From the NCBI GenBank assembly GCA_022823225.1, contig JAJDXM010000085.1:62001-126000 (forward strand): a stretch of DNA of 64,000 nucleotides, in the 5' to 3' direction. A model generated the notes under the pieces. It made no database searches. It was given only the letters and a program-made list of their open reading frames with translations, and was not told where the DNA came from. The position numbers and the translations under genes are program-made. This DNA is from Gemmatimonadota bacterium (GTDB taxonomy: Bacteria; Gemmatimonadota; Gemmatimonadetes; Longimicrobiales; Gaopeijiaceae). This document shows positions 1 to 9,208 of the stretch, one piece after another; positions within the stretch are counted from its first letter, which is position 1, and every line of letters begins with the position of its first letter.

Positions 1-131
1 TCGGGGTTGGAACAGACCCACGCCTTGTATCGGATGGGAGCCCCGTCCCGGCCGTAGTCCGACATCGGCAGGAGAAGTCCGTCATTACACTTCTTGCAAT
101 CGGCAAAGCCGTTCTCCGCCAACGTGTTCAT
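1..131 (-). CDS. Small zinc-ribbon-like protein (partial, runs off the left edge)
   Basis: The first 43 residues of a gene that continues beyond the window. The start ATG at 131 is preceded by GAGGGG about four bases upstream, a fair ribosome binding site. The visible protein has CKKC at residues 12-15 and a further WVCSNP near residue 40, a spacing that suggests one half of a treble-clef or zinc-ribbon fold whose last cysteine lies outside the window. I do not recognise the family. About 185 bases without a clear gene separate it from the next minus-strand gene. Confidence 0.6.
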   Translation of the reverse strand, partial: MNTLAENGFADCKKCNDGLLLPMSDYGRDGAPIRYKAWVCSNP

Positions 132-315
132 CAGCCCCTCATCATTGCTTGGTCGATGGGCCTTCAGGCCCCGCCGTCATGCCGGTCGCTCGCGGACCGC
201 CTATGGTCTTTCGTGCGTGATGCCGCACACTATCGCAGAAACTACAACGGATTCCGGGAGACTGCCAGCAAAACTCTCGGTTCCAAGCCTCGCGCGCCGC
301 GGGAAAAGGGAAGTG

Positions 316-693
316 CTATGTCGCGACGCTCCAGGGATAATCGTGGTCGAAAACCTGCTCGAAATCGAAGACATCCTCGAAGTCCTCGCGCCGGTCCTCG
401 TCCCGCTTGACCAGCACGCCGATGTCCACGAGGGCGAAGACGAGCTCGCCCACATCGTCGGTCGAGTGGATGCCCCAGTACTCGAGGACGGTGCGCGCGA
501 GGGGGCCGAAACGAGCGATCGCGAGGCCGCGAGCTCCCTCGGCGAGCTCCTGCCCGGATATGTGGCGCCGCTCCTCCTGCCGCGCGATGACATCATGCAG
601 CGCATCCAGGAGAAACACGTAGGCGCCGCGGTGGTAGCGCGGATGCCGCTCCTGAAGCCGGGTCAGCACGTCGACGGATTCGCAGGCGTTCAT
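316..693 (-). CDS. Minf_1886 family protein
   Basis: A 125-residue protein that I match by pattern to the Minf_1886 family, small uncharacterised proteins of Planctomycetes, Verrucomicrobia, Gemmatimonadota and relatives. Visible family-like features are an N-terminal YHRGAYVFLLDAL segment (residues about 20-32), a central HISGQELAEG helix, a GIHSTDDVGELVF stretch and an acidic, aromatic-rich C-terminus (EDFEDVFDFEQVF). There is no signal peptide or membrane segment, so it should be cytoplasmic. It lies 35 bases downstream of glyA in the same direction and may be co-transcribed with it. Its function is unknown. Confidence 0.75.
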   Translation of the reverse strand: MNACESVDVLTRLQERHPRYHRGAYVFLLDALHDVIARQEERRHISGQELAEGARGLAIARFGPLARTVLEYWGIHSTDDVGELVFALVDIGVLVKRDEDRREDFEDVFDFEQVFDHDYPWSVAT

Positions 694-728
694 GCAGCAA
701 AGTTACATCTTCGAGCCGAGGTCGCCAA

Positions 729-1967
729 TCAGGGCGCGTAAAGCGGGTAGGCGGACGAAAGCTCATTTGCACGGCCGCGAATCCGCGCGATCCGGTCCTC
801 GTTCCCCGGCTGCTCGAGGATGTCGGCGATCCATCCCCCGATCGTCGCCATCTCCTCCGTGCCCATTCCGCGGGTGGTCAGGGCCGGCGTGCCGATGCGC
901 AATCCGGAGGTGACGAAGGGTGATCGCCTTTCGCCGGGAACGGTATTCTTGTTCACCGTGATCCCGGCCCGCTCCAGCGCGTGTTCGGCATCCTTGCCCG
1001 TGAGTTCCCTTTCGCGCAGATCGACCAGGATCAGGTGGGTGTCGGTCCCCCCGGATACGAGGCGCACGCCGCGGTGTCTCAAGGTGCGGGCCAGAACCCT
1101 CGCATTCTCGATGACGCGGGCGCCATAGTCCCCGAACGCCGGGGCGAGCGCTTCGCCCAGAGCCACCGCCTTGGACGCAATGACATGCATCAGGGGTCCG
1201 CCCTGGATGAAGGGGAAGACCATCCTGTCGATGACGCGCGCGTGTTCGCCGCGGCACAGCACGAGGCCGCCGCGTGGGCCGCGCAGCGTCTTGTGGGTGG
1301 TCGTGGTGACGACATCCGCATGCGGCACAGGGCTGGGGTGATGTCCTCCGGCCACGAGCCCGGCGATGTGGGCGAGGTCCACCACGTGGACGGCGTCCAC
1401 CTCGGCGGCGATCCGGCCGAACGCCTCGAAGTCGAGTGCGCGCGGATACGCCGACGCCCCCGACATGATCAGCCTGGGACGGCACCGGCGAGCGACTTCC
1501 AGGACGCTGTCGTAGTCGATGCGCCCGTCCTCCTCGCGCACGCCGTAGGCCTCCACCCTGAAGAGGCGCCCACTGAAGTTCACGGGGGATCCGTGGGTGA
1601 GGTGGCCTCCGTGGCTGAGGTTCATCCCGAGGATGGTGTCTCCGGGCTCGAGGAAGGCGAAGTACGCAGCCATGTTGGCCTGCGCGCCCGAATGGGGCTG
1701 CACGTTGGCGTGGTCGGCGCCAAAGAGCCTGGTGGCGCGCGACCGGGCCAGCTCCTCCACCTGGTCGGCGAATTCACAGCCGCCGTAGTAGCGCCGCCCC
1801 GGAAGCCCCTCGGCGTACTTGTGGGTGAAGACCGTTCCCAGCGCCTCCCTGACCGCGGGCGAGACAAAGTTCTCGCTGGCGATCATCTCGAGCTGGCCGA
1901 GTTGCCGCCCGGTCTCGTCCTCGACGGCGCGGAAGACTTTCTCGTCGGCCCTCCTGAGGTGTTGCAA
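729..1967 (-). CDS. glyA: Serine hydroxymethyltransferase
   Basis: PLP enzyme interconverting serine and glycine with transfer of the one-carbon unit to tetrahydrofolate. It is 412 residues, the usual length. Family landmarks are clear: [14 protein letters not shown] near the N-terminus, [13 protein letters not shown] (residues 51-63), the cofactor region with DLAHIAGL (about 197-204), and the PLP lysine K226 in [14 protein letters not shown]. The start is TTG at 1967, with GGAGG four bases upstream. The stop of the acyl-CoA dehydrogenase gene lies 11 bases before it, so the two are probably one transcript. Confidence 0.97.
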   Translation of the reverse strand: MQHLRRADEKVFRAVEDETGRQLGQLEMIASENFVSPAVREALGTVFTHKYAEGLPGRRYYGGCEFADQVEELARSRATRLFGADHANVQPHSGAQANMAAYFAFLEPGDTILGMNLSHGGHLTHGSPVNFSGRLFRVEAYGVREEDGRIDYDSVLEVARRCRPRLIMSGASAYPRALDFEAFGRIAAEVDAVHVVDLAHIAGLVAGGHHPSPVPHADVVTTTTHKTLRGPRGGLVLCRGEHARVIDRMVFPFIQGGPLMHVIASKAVALGEALAPAFGDYGARVIENARVLARTLRHRGVRLVSGGTDTHLILVDLRERELTGKDAEHALERAGITVNKNTVPGERRSPFVTSGLRIGTPALTTRGMGTEEMATIGGWIADILEQPGNEDRIARIRGRANELSSAYPLYAP

Positions 1968-1978
1968 CGTGCCTCCAG

Positions 1979-3133
1979 CTACGCCTTAAGGGAACGTCCA
2001 ATGACCAGCCTCAGGATCTCGCTGGTCCCTTCGTAGATCTCGGTGCCCTTCGCGTCCCGCATGAGTTTCTCCACCGGATACTCACGCATGAAGCCGTAGC
2101 CCCCGAAGATCCGCACCGCCTCCTCGGTCGCCCAGGTCGCCGTTTCACTCGCGATCAGCTTGGCCATCGCCGAAGACGCCCTCACCGGCGGGTCGCCATC
2201 CTGCAGCGCGTCGCGCGCCTCCCACACCCGGGCGCCCTCCATGACCAGGGCCCTGGACGCCGCAACTCTCGCAGCCATCCTCGCGAGCTTGCCGCGCACC
2301 GCCCCGAACGAGGCGATGGGACGGTCGAACTGTCGTCGCTCATGCGCGTAGCGGACCGCATGCTCCAGCGCCGCCTGGGCGATCCCGACGGCCTGCGCGC
2401 CGATTCCGAGCCGTCCGAGGTCGAGTGCCTCCAGCGCGTAGCGGAGCCCGGCGCGCGGATCACCCACCAGGCTTTCCTCGCCCACTTCGAGGGCGTCCAG
2501 TTCGACCGAAACGGTCTCGGAGGCCCGCAGACCCATCGTCTTTTCCCGGTCCCCGGCGCGGTATCCGGGAGCATCGGTGTCGACCAGGAAGGCCCCGGCG
2601 GCGACCCGCCCCGAGGCGTCTTCGCCGGTGCGCGCGAAGATCAGCATCAAGTCGGCGGAGGCCCCGTTGGTGACCCACTTCTTGGCGCCCGAGATCGTCC
2701 AGGAACCGTCCCGGGCCACGGCCGTCGTGGTCATCGCGGACGGGTCGCTTCCGGCCTGCGCTTCCGAGAGTGCGAAGCCGGCGATCCGGGCGCCCGAAGC
2801 GAGGTCGGGCAGCCAGGCTGCCTTCTGGGACTCGCTGCCGTGTGCAAGCAGCACCGCCGGGACCGGTCCGTTCTGGATGGCGACGGTGAGGGCGAGCGCG
2901 GCGTCGGCCCGCGCCAACTCCTCCAGGGCGACCAGGCAGGTGGGCAGATCGAGGCCGAGGCCGCCATACCGCTCCGGCACGAGCATTCCCAGGAACCCAA
3001 GCTCGCCGAGCTTGCGAAGGACGCCCCGGTCGAAGGCGCCGCGCCGGTCCCAGGCGGCTGCTTCCGGCAGGATTTCGCTTTCGGCAAAATCGCGCGCCAA
3101 CTCCCTGATCGTCCTCTGGTCCGCAGTCAGCAC
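1979..3133 (-). CDS. Acyl-CoA dehydrogenase
   Basis: FAD-dependent oxidation of an acyl-CoA to the trans-2-enoyl-CoA, the first step of beta-oxidation. It has the three-part family layout: an N-terminal helical domain with [13 protein letters not shown], a middle beta domain with [14 protein letters not shown] and KKWVTNG, and a C-terminal helical domain ending in [21 protein letters not shown] and [13 protein letters not shown]. The glutamate of IYEGT is the catalytic base in short-chain type enzymes. I place the start at GTG 3133 (384 residues, family length), four bases after the hbd stop; an upstream ATG at 3166-3164 is possible but overlaps hbd. Substrate chain length cannot be read from the sequence. 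Confidence 0.93.
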   Translation of the reverse strand: MLTADQRTIRELARDFAESEILPEAAAWDRRGAFDRGVLRKLGELGFLGMLVPERYGGLGLDLPTCLVALEELARADAALALTVAIQNGPVPAVLLAHGSESQKAAWLPDLASGARIAGFALSEAQAGSDPSAMTTTAVARDGSWTISGAKKWVTNGASADLMLIFARTGEDASGRVAAGAFLVDTDAPGYRAGDREKTMGLRASETVSVELDALEVGEESLVGDPRAGLRYALEALDLGRLGIGAQAVGIAQAALEHAVRYAHERRQFDRPIASFGAVRGKLARMAARVAASRALVMEGARVWEARDALQDGDPPVRASSAMAKLIASETATWATEEAVRIFGGYGFMREYPVEKLMRDAKGTEIYEGTSEILRLVIGRSLKA

Positions 3134-3137
3134 GGCG

Positions 3138-4004
3138 CTATTCCGCGGGCTTCGGAGGATAGGCATGGAAGCCCCGGCCGGACTTCCGTCCAAGCCACCC
3201 GGCCGCGACGTACTGTCGCAGCAGGGGACAGGGGCGGTAGCGGTCGTCGCCCAGCTCCCGGTGCAACACCTCGAGGATGTTGAGGCAGGTGTCGAGGCCG
3301 ATCAGGTCGGCCAGCGCCAGGGGGCCCATGGGGTGGTTCATTCCCAGCTTCATCACCGTGTCGATCCCCTCGGCCGAGGCCACTCCCTCCATCAGCGCGA
3401 AGACGGCCTCGTTGATCATCGGCATCAGGATCCGGTTCGACACGAACCCCGGGAAATCGCGCGCCTCCACGGGCGTCTTGCCGAGCGTGCGCGCCAGTTC
3501 CATGACGGCGGCGGCGGTGGCGTCATCGGTCCGCAGGCCACGGATGACCTCGACCAGCTTCATCACCGGCACCGGATTCATGAAGTGCATCCCGATGACC
3601 TTCTCGGGGCGCCCGGTGGCGGCAGCGATCTTCGTGATCGAGATCGAGGAGGTGTTCGACGCCAGGATCGCGCCGGCAGGCGCGATCCTGTCCAGCTCGG
3701 CGAAGATCTCGCGCTTGAGACCGGCGACCTCCGGCACGGCCTCGATCGCCAGATCGGCCTTCGCGACCACGTCCAGCGACGTTCCCGCTTCGATCTGGGC
3801 CAGCGTGGCGCTCAACCGTTCGCCGGAGATCCTGCCCTTCGCCAGCTGGCGCCCCAGATTGCGCCGGATCATCCCGAGACCCCGGTCCAGCGCCTCGCGG
3901 TCGGCATCGACCAGGGCGACCTGCAACCCGGCGAGCGCACACACATGTGCGATTCCGTTGCCCATCGTGCCCGCGCCGATCACGGAGACCTCCCGGATCT
4001 TCAC
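3138..4004 (-). CDS. hbd: 3-hydroxyacyl-CoA (3-hydroxybutyryl-CoA) dehydrogenase
   Basis: NAD(P)-dependent oxidation of 3-hydroxyacyl-CoA to 3-ketoacyl-CoA. It is 288 residues, the length of stand-alone short-chain enzymes rather than the FadB fusion. The Rossmann loop [16 protein letters not shown] sits at residues 8-23, followed by the expected [17 protein letters not shown] block and the [17 protein letters not shown]-terminal domain motif. The start is GTG, overlapping the upstream CPBP stop in GTGA. Next to an acyl-CoA dehydrogenase and a thiolase it forms most of a beta-oxidation or butanoate set; an enoyl-CoA hydratase is missing from this cluster. Confidence 0.94.
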   Translation of the reverse strand: MKIREVSVIGAGTMGNGIAHVCALAGLQVALVDADREALDRGLGMIRRNLGRQLAKGRISGERLSATLAQIEAGTSLDVVAKADLAIEAVPEVAGLKREIFAELDRIAPAGAILASNTSSISITKIAAATGRPEKVIGMHFMNPVPVMKLVEVIRGLRTDDATAAAVMELARTLGKTPVEARDFPGFVSNRILMPMINEAVFALMEGVASAEGIDTVMKLGMNHPMGPLALADLIGLDTCLNILEVLHRELGDDRYRPCPLLRQYVAAGWLGRKSGRGFHAYPPKPAE

Positions 4005-4912
4005 GGCACGCCTTCCCCGGTGGCGGTGGTCCGGGCGGCGGCAGCCGCGGCGGGCGCGCCCGCCGCGGGAGTCCGCCACCGTCCCCTCCGCTCCCCACGC
4101 ACCACGTGGGCCAGCGCCAGGGCAATCGCCAGCGTCGACCCCAGGCCACCTTCCAGGCCGGCGGCGCCCCCGGTCCACAGATCGCTGCCGGAACTCGTCA
4201 CTTCAACCAGCGGAGCATCCACCAGCGACAATCCGCTCACCGGCAGATCCGCAAGAAAGCCCGTCGCGAAGTTCCACCCGAGGTGCACCCCGATGGCGTG
4301 CCAGAGGCTGCCCGTGACGATCCGGACCACCCCGAGCAGCACCCCGGCCATCGCGATGTTGAGGAGGGTCAGCGCATCCATGTTGGGGTTCCAGCCATGG
4401 AGAATCGAAAACGCAGCGGTGGTCAGCGCGAGCGCCGCGCCCGTGCCCCATCGCTCCGCGACAACGCTCAGCGGATAGCCGCGGAAGAGGAACTCCTCCG
4501 CGGCGGCGGCAAAGAGGAGAACCAGCGCGGTCCAGGCTCCCGTGGCCAGGTACTGGATCACCGTCCCGCCGTCCGGGCCGTAGCGCAGTCCGCCCGCCAT
4601 CGCGACCGCGAGGGCCGGAAGGACGATCGCGATCCCGAACCCGAAGCTGCGTGCGAGGCTCCTGGCCGCGCCATCCCTGTGAAGGCCGATGTGAGAGAGC
4701 GGGCGCCGGCGGTCCATTCGAAGCACGATCGCGGTGGCCGCGAACGCGGCCACGCAGCCCGCAGTCCCCTGAATCAACAGGTTTTCGGCAGGATCCAGGA
4801 TCGCCCCGAGAGCCGTCAGAAACAGGACGAAAACGACCGCGAAACCGCCCAGACGGAAAAGGACCTCGAGGACCTTGCGGAGCGCCCGCTCCGACGAAGG
4901 GCCGTCGTTCAA
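4001..4912 (-). CDS. CPBP family intramembrane glutamic endopeptidase
   Basis: A multi-pass membrane protein of 303 residues with the Rce1/CAAX-type motifs: [13 protein letters not shown] (the paired glutamates and arginine), [10 protein letters not shown] and [10 protein letters not shown]. The family includes putative prenyl-protein proteases and bacteriocin-immunity proteins; the substrate here is unknown. At least six hydrophobic segments are visible. The chosen start is TTG at 4912, overlapping the bioY stop in TTGA and so likely translationally coupled. The C-terminal tail after the last membrane segment is Ala/Arg-rich. The function relative to its beta-oxidation neighbours is unclear. 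Confidence 0.82.
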   Translation of the reverse strand: MNDGPSSERALRKVLEVLFRLGGFAVVFVLFLTALGAILDPAENLLIQGTAGCVAAFAATAIVLRMDRRRPLSHIGLHRDGAARSLARSFGFGIAIVLPALAVAMAGGLRYGPDGGTVIQYLATGAWTALVLLFAAAAEEFLFRGYPLSVVAERWGTGAALALTTAAFSILHGWNPNMDALTLLNIAMAGVLLGVVRIVTGSLWHAIGVHLGWNFATGFLADLPVSGLSLVDAPLVEVTSSGSDLWTGGAAGLEGGLGSTLAIALALAHVVRGERRGRWRTPAAGAPAAAAAARTTATGEGVP

Positions 4913-5487
4913 GTCCGCGCGCTCCGCCCCAGGATCAGCCGAGCGATCCCGACGCCGATGCCGATCTTGATCACCGCGCCCGGGAGGAAGGGCGCCACGG
5001 CGGCGGCGAACAGCGCGCCCGAATGCGGTTCGGACACAACCGACAGCCAGGCCGCGCCGAGCGCGAAGATCACCATCGTGCCGACGAGAAACGCCGCCGT
5101 GGTCCGCAGGAGCCGGCCTTCCCTCCCGGCGATCCATCCGCACAGCGCGGCGGCCATGGGGAACGCCATCAGGTATCCGCCCGTCGTGCCAAGAATCCAG
5201 GGAGCCCCGGCGCCGCCCATCGCGAAGACCGGCACACCCAGGGCACCCAGCGCCAGATACAGCAGCTGGGAGGTGGCACCCGCCACCGGGCCGAGCAGCG
5301 CGCCGGCGAGCAGGACGAAAAGCGTCTGCAGCGTCATTGGGACAGGGGTGACGCCGAGCGGCACCGCCACCTGGGCACCCAGCGCGGTGAGAAGAGAGAA
5401 GACCACGACGGCCACCGGCAGAGCCACGCGCCGGTTTCCGGGGAGCGCCGGAACGGAAAGCCAAACCTTCGCCCTGGATTCGATCAT
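4909..5487 (-). CDS. bioY: BioY family biotin transporter (ECF S-component)
   Basis: A 192-residue membrane protein with the BioY signature: [26 protein letters not shown], then [15 protein letters not shown] and [11 protein letters not shown]. It should be the substrate-binding component for biotin uptake, either alone or with an energy-coupling module encoded elsewhere. The start ATG is 12 bases after the thiolase stop. Biotin is needed by acetyl-CoA carboxylase, whose AccB and AccC are encoded at 39965-41853; no biotin synthesis gene is seen in the window, which fits reliance on uptake but does not prove it. Confidence 0.92.
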   Translation of the reverse strand: MIESRAKVWLSVPALPGNRRVALPVAVVVFSLLTALGAQVAVPLGVTPVPMTLQTLFVLLAGALLGPVAGATSQLLYLALGALGVPVFAMGGAGAPWILGTTGGYLMAFPMAAALCGWIAGREGRLLRTTAAFLVGTMVIFALGAAWLSVVSEPHSGALFAAAVAPFLPGAVIKIGIGVGIARLILGRSART

Positions 5488-5499
5488 TCGGTTGCCTCG

Positions 5500-6711
5500 T
5501 CAGTTCTTTCGTACGGCCAGTGCGACGGCATTGCCTCCACCCAGGCACAGGGTCGCCAGGCCGGTCTCGGTATCGCGGTCTTCCATCGCGGCCAGGAGCG
5601 TGACCAGAATGCGGGCGCCGGAGGCACCGATCGGGTGTCCCAGCGCCACCGCGCCTCCGTTCACGTTCAAGCGCCCGGCGTCGATCCCCAGCGCCCGCAT
5701 GTCCGCAATCGCCTGCACCGCGAAGGCTTCATTCATCTCGATCAGTCCGTAGTCCCCCACATTCGTTCCCGCGCGCCGCATCAGTTTGCGCACGGCGATG
5801 ACCGGAGCGAAGAAAAGGTCCTCGGGCTCCGTTCCGCCCGCGGCGTATCCGGTGATCACGGCCTTGAAGGGCAGACCGTGCGCCTCGGCGAACTCCTGGC
5901 TGGCCACAACCAGCGCCGAGGCGCCATCGTTGAGTCCCGGGGCATTCCCGGCGGTCACGACCAGTTCCTCCAGCCCCTCGGGCGCATCGCGCGAAAACGC
6001 GGGACGCAGCCGGCCGAGTGCCTCCATGGAGGTGCCCCGCCTCGGCCCTTCGTCGGTTTCGACAACCTCCCGTTTCCCCCGCGTCCGCACCTCGACCGGG
6101 ACGATCTCGGTGCCGAATCTCCCTCCGTCGATCGCGGCAACCGCCTTCCGGTGCGACGCCAGCGCGAAGGCATCGGCCTCGGCCCGGGTCACGCCCGCCT
6201 TCGCGGCCGTGTATTCGGCGTGCCCCCCCATGTGACAATTCCCGAAGGAGCACCACAGCCCGTCGTGAACCAGACCGTCCTGCAGTTCGCGGTCGCCGAG
6301 CTTCACCCCGCCCCGCAGCCCGCGCACATAGTACGGCACGTTGGACATGGACTCGAAACCGCCGGCCACCACCATCCGCGCGTCCCGCGCCCGAATGGCC
6401 TGGGCCGCGAGCATCACGGCCTTGAGGCCGGAGCCGCACACCTTGTTGACCGTCACGGCCGGCACCTTGGCCGGAATGCCCGCATTCACCGCGGCCTGGC
6501 GCGCGGGCGCCTGTCCCGCGCCGGCGCTGACCACGTTCCCCATGATGACCTCGTCGACATCGTCAACGTCGACATCGGCACGGGCAACAGCCTCGCGCAC
6601 GGCAACGGCCCCGAGTTCCGGGCCCGACAGCGTGCTCAGTCCCCCCAGAAACCGCCCGATGGGAGTCCGCACGCCGTCCAGGATTACAGGTGTGGTGGCC
6701 AGGTCCGCCAA
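5500..6711 (-). CDS. Acetyl-CoA C-acyltransferase (thiolase)
   Basis: 403-residue thiolase II/acetyl-CoA acetyltransferase. The acyl-accepting cysteine is C92 in [11 protein letters not shown], the catalytic histidine about H359 in [14 protein letters not shown], and the second cysteine about C389 in LCLGGGN. It can condense two acetyl-CoA or cleave 3-ketoacyl-CoA; the direction cannot be told from sequence. It heads the operon thiolase-bioY-CPBP-hbd-acyl-CoA dehydrogenase-glyA. A gap of about 70 bases separates it from the exonuclease gene. Confidence 0.95.
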   Translation of the reverse strand: MADLATTPVILDGVRTPIGRFLGGLSTLSGPELGAVAVREAVARADVDVDDVDEVIMGNVVSAGAGQAPARQAAVNAGIPAKVPAVTVNKVCGSGLKAVMLAAQAIRARDARMVVAGGFESMSNVPYYVRGLRGGVKLGDRELQDGLVHDGLWCSFGNCHMGGHAEYTAAKAGVTRAEADAFALASHRKAVAAIDGGRFGTEIVPVEVRTRGKREVVETDEGPRRGTSMEALGRLRPAFSRDAPEGLEELVVTAGNAPGLNDGASALVVASQEFAEAHGLPFKAVITGYAAGGTEPEDLFFAPVIAVRKLMRRAGTNVGDYGLIEMNEAFAVQAIADMRALGIDAGRLNVNGGAVALGHPIGASGARILVTLLAAMEDRDTETGLATLCLGGGNAVALAVRKN

Positions 6712-6781
6712 AGGATTCTCTCTCCTGTGGTTCCGGGCAGCCCGCGGACGAACTGCCGCTCGTTCGCCGGCGAACCGGCGA

Positions 6782-7651
6782 TCACCAATCTACACGCGGG
6801 CGAATCCGGCGCGGTAGCCCGGTCTCCATGAACATGTCGCGCTGATTCCGATGCCGTCGCCTCGGGCGGTAGCGCCTGAGCGAATGGAGGTCGCCGATGC
6901 CAAGGCGTTCCGCCCGGTCCAGAAGACGGACGAGGATCCGGGCCGTAGCCGCGGCGTCTCCGTGGGCCCGGTGCCGCGGAAGGATCGGGATATCGAAGTG
7001 GTCCGCGAGTGCGTCGAGGTTCCGGTTGCGGAGTTCCGGCGCGAGCCGGCGCGCGAGCCTGATCGTGCACAGGCGCTGCACTTCGGGGACGTCGCCCAGC
7101 GCCTCCCGCAGCTGCGCCCGCACCCAGCCCCAGTCGAAGCCGGCGTTGTGCGCCACAAAGACCCGGCCCGCCAGGCGCCGGAAGACCTCTTCGGCCACTT
7201 CGTCGAAGGTGGGCGCCCCGGCAAGCATCGCGTCGGTGATGCCGGTGAGCCGCGCCGTGACGGGCGTCGTTCGCCGGCCCGGGTCGAGCAGGGTATGGAA
7301 GGTGTCGGTCACCACCCCGCCCCGCACCTCCACCACCGCGATCTCGGTCATGCGGTGTCCGCGGTCCCAGGTGCCCCCCGTCGTCTCCACGTCCACGACG
7401 GCGAAGGGCAGGCGCGACAGGCGCCTCCCCGGCGCGCGCGACGCCCGGCCGCGAATGCTCCACGTTCCCCCCCCGTCCACGACGAAGCGCTCATCGGAGC
7501 CCAGCAGCGCGAAGACGGCCGCGGAAGCGGCGCCGGGGTTGCCGTCGAGTCGGAGGACTTCCCGTGCGAGATCGGCGGTCGGCGCGGGCCCGCTGCGCAA
7601 CATGGCCCAGGCCCGCTCAAGGAGCGATTCGCTCCCGGCCCCGCCCGTCAC
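6782..7651 (-). CDS. DEDDh 3'-5' exonuclease (DNA polymerase III epsilon-like)
   Basis: 289 residues. An N-terminal region of about 80 residues resembles a small helical/winged domain, and the exonuclease domain follows. The metal-binding acids are D87 and E89 in VVDVETTG, D in FVAHNAGFDWGW, and the H/D pair in HRAHGDAAATA, giving a complete DEDDh set. It could be a proofreading subunit or a repair exonuclease; the N-terminal extension argues against a plain DnaQ. The C-terminus is Arg-rich. The start is GTG, overlapping the rex stop in GTGA. Confidence 0.87.
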   Translation of the reverse strand: MTGGAGSESLLERAWAMLRSGPAPTADLAREVLRLDGNPGAASAAVFALLGSDERFVVDGGGTWSIRGRASRAPGRRLSRLPFAVVDVETTGGTWDRGHRMTEIAVVEVRGGVVTDTFHTLLDPGRRTTPVTARLTGITDAMLAGAPTFDEVAEEVFRRLAGRVFVAHNAGFDWGWVRAQLREALGDVPEVQRLCTIRLARRLAPELRNRNLDALADHFDIPILPRHRAHGDAAATARILVRLLDRAERLGIGDLHSLRRYRPRRRHRNQRDMFMETGLPRRIRPRVDW

Positions 7652-8286
7652 GGCCGGCGCCGAGCGAGCGAGTATGACAGGCTCTGGAGCTCCACCAGCA
7701 TGCTCACGTTCCTGAGCGCCACATCGTCGGGGAGGCGCAGCTGCGTCGGGGCGTAGTTGAGAACGGCCCGGACGCCAGCGGCGACCACCCGGTCCACGAG
7801 CGACTGCGCGACCCCCGCCGGCACCGCCACAATCACCAGATCCGTTCGGTCATCGCGGAGCGCGCACTCGAGTTCGTCCTCCCCCCTGATCACGACATCG
7901 CCCAGCGGCGTGCCCACCTTGCAGGGGTCGTTGTCGATCACGGTGGTGATGTGGAAGCCGCGGTCGCGAAACGGCTGGTAGCGGAAGAGCGCAGTCCCGA
8001 TCCGCCCGGCCCCCAGCAGGGCAACACGCCACTCCGAATCGAGGCCGAGCACGCTCCGGAGCACGCGGGTCAGCTCCTCCACGGAGTATCCCAGGCCGCG
8101 CTTTCCGAAGGAGCCCAGGTAGGACAGGTCCTTGCGCACCTGTGCCGCGGTGGTGCCCCCGCGCCGTGCCAGCCGATCACTGGCGACGCTCCTGACCCCC
8201 GAACGCTCGAAGTCCTCCAGGTAGCGAAGGTAGAGGGAGAACCGGCGGACGCTGGCGTCGGGGATCGTGTTTGTGAATCCGTTCAC
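7648..8286 (-). CDS. rex: Redox-sensing transcriptional repressor Rex
   Basis: Rex binds DNA when NAD is high and releases it when NADH accumulates, controlling fermentation and respiration genes. The 212-residue protein has the N-terminal winged helix (RRFSLYLRYLEDF, ASDRLARRGGTTAAQVRKDLSYLGSFGKRG) and the Rossmann domain with LLGAGRIGTALF. The start is GTG at 8286. The first codons lie inside a perfect Rex operator (8271-8288), so autorepression is very likely. The downstream exonuclease gene overlaps it by four bases. The stop of rsmA lies 49 bases upstream on the same strand. Confidence 0.96.
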   Translation of the reverse strand: MNGFTNTIPDASVRRFSLYLRYLEDFERSGVRSVASDRLARRGGTTAAQVRKDLSYLGSFGKRGLGYSVEELTRVLRSVLGLDSEWRVALLGAGRIGTALFRYQPFRDRGFHITTVIDNDPCKVGTPLGDVVIRGEDELECALRDDRTDLVIVAVPAGVAQSLVDRVVAAGVRAVLNYAPTQLRLPDDVALRNVSMLVELQSLSYSLARRRP

Positions 8287-8288
8287 AA
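8271..8288. promoter_or_regulatory. Rex operator overlapping the rex start codon
   Basis: TTGTGAATCCGTTCACAA is an exact match to the known Rex box TTGTGA-N6-TCACAA and is an almost perfect inverted repeat. It spans the GTG start codon and the first five codons of rex. A bound repressor would block transcription at or just after the likely start point. A TTGACG hexamer about 30 bases upstream (8316-8321, minus strand) could be a -35 element, but no convincing -10 follows. Confidence 0.9.
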
Positions 8289-8335
8289 GTGGAAGGTGGC
8301 GCGCGTGGCGGCGAGCGTCAACCGATCAGTGCCGG

Positions 8336-9208
8336 CTACCGGCTCCCTTCCGTGAGCGCCCGGCTCAGCGCCACGAAGTCGTCGGGAGACAGGCGCTCCG
8401 GCCGCAGTGTGGCGGACAGCGACCGCTCGGCCAACGCCTCCTCCACCCACGCCGCCGAGCAGCGGAGATCGGGGTGGCGGCGCAGGATCGTGCCGAGCTG
8501 CTTGCGCCGCCAGGAGAAGGCCGCGCGGGTCAGCGCGCGCACCCGCCGGGACGCATCGGGGGTGAGAGGCGGGGGAGAGCGGGGCGTGATCCGCAACGCC
8601 ACCGAGTCCACCTTCGGGACGGGACGGAAGGCGCCCCGTGGCACCTTGCACACCGCGGAGGCGTCGGCGTGCACCGCCACCCCCACGGTCAACGCCCCGT
8701 ACGTGCGCGTGCCGGGCGGCGCCAGGATGCGCGCGGCAACCTCCGCCTGCACCGTGACGACGATGTCCGCCGGGCAGGGAAGCCGGAGCAGCCTGAAGAC
8801 GATCGGTGTCGTGATGTTGTAGGGAATGTTCCCGACGACCCGCGTGGCGGCCCAGTCGGAGGTGAGGGCGCGGAGATCCAGCGACAGGATGTCGCCGTGC
8901 ACGACCTCGACGCGCGGGTCGTGGCGGTAGCGCTCGGCCAGCGCCGGCGCGAGCCCGTCGTCGAGTTCCACGGCGGTCAGCGCGACGCCGGCGCGAACCA
9001 GGTGTTCGGTGAGCGCTCCCCTGCCCGGACCGATTTCCAGTACCGGGTCGCCGGGGCCGGCGCCCACCGCCCCCGCGATCTTGCGCTGCAGGTTGGGATC
9101 AATGAGAAAATTCTGGCCCAGCGACCGCTTGGGACGGCGGTGGGCCTCGAACCGCCCGCGGTCCGGCTCCGCACCTCGGGGCGCGGAGCGTTCGGGCCCC
9201 CGGGTCAT
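8336..9208 (-). CDS. rsmA: 16S rRNA dimethyladenosine transferase
   Basis: KsgA/RsmA dimethylates two adjacent adenosines near the 3' end of 16S rRNA. The 290-residue protein has the expected order: RSLGQNFLIDPNLQ, the SAM loop VLEIGPGRGALTEHL, and the target-binding motif VVGNIPYNITTPIVFRLL. The C-terminal domain has AFRPVPKVDSVALRI. ATG 9208 overlaps the stop of the phosphatase gene in ATGA; longer readings in this frame run into that gene and are rejected. Confidence 0.96.
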   Translation of the reverse strand: MTRGPERSAPRGAEPDRGRFEAHRRPKRSLGQNFLIDPNLQRKIAGAVGAGPGDPVLEIGPGRGALTEHLVRAGVALTAVELDDGLAPALAERYRHDPRVEVVHGDILSLDLRALTSDWAATRVVGNIPYNITTPIVFRLLRLPCPADIVVTVQAEVAARILAPPGTRTYGALTVGVAVHADASAVCKVPRGAFRPVPKVDSVALRITPRSPPPLTPDASRRVRALTRAAFSWRRKQLGTILRRHPDLRCSAAWVEEALAERSLSATLRPERLSPDDFVALSRALTEGSR

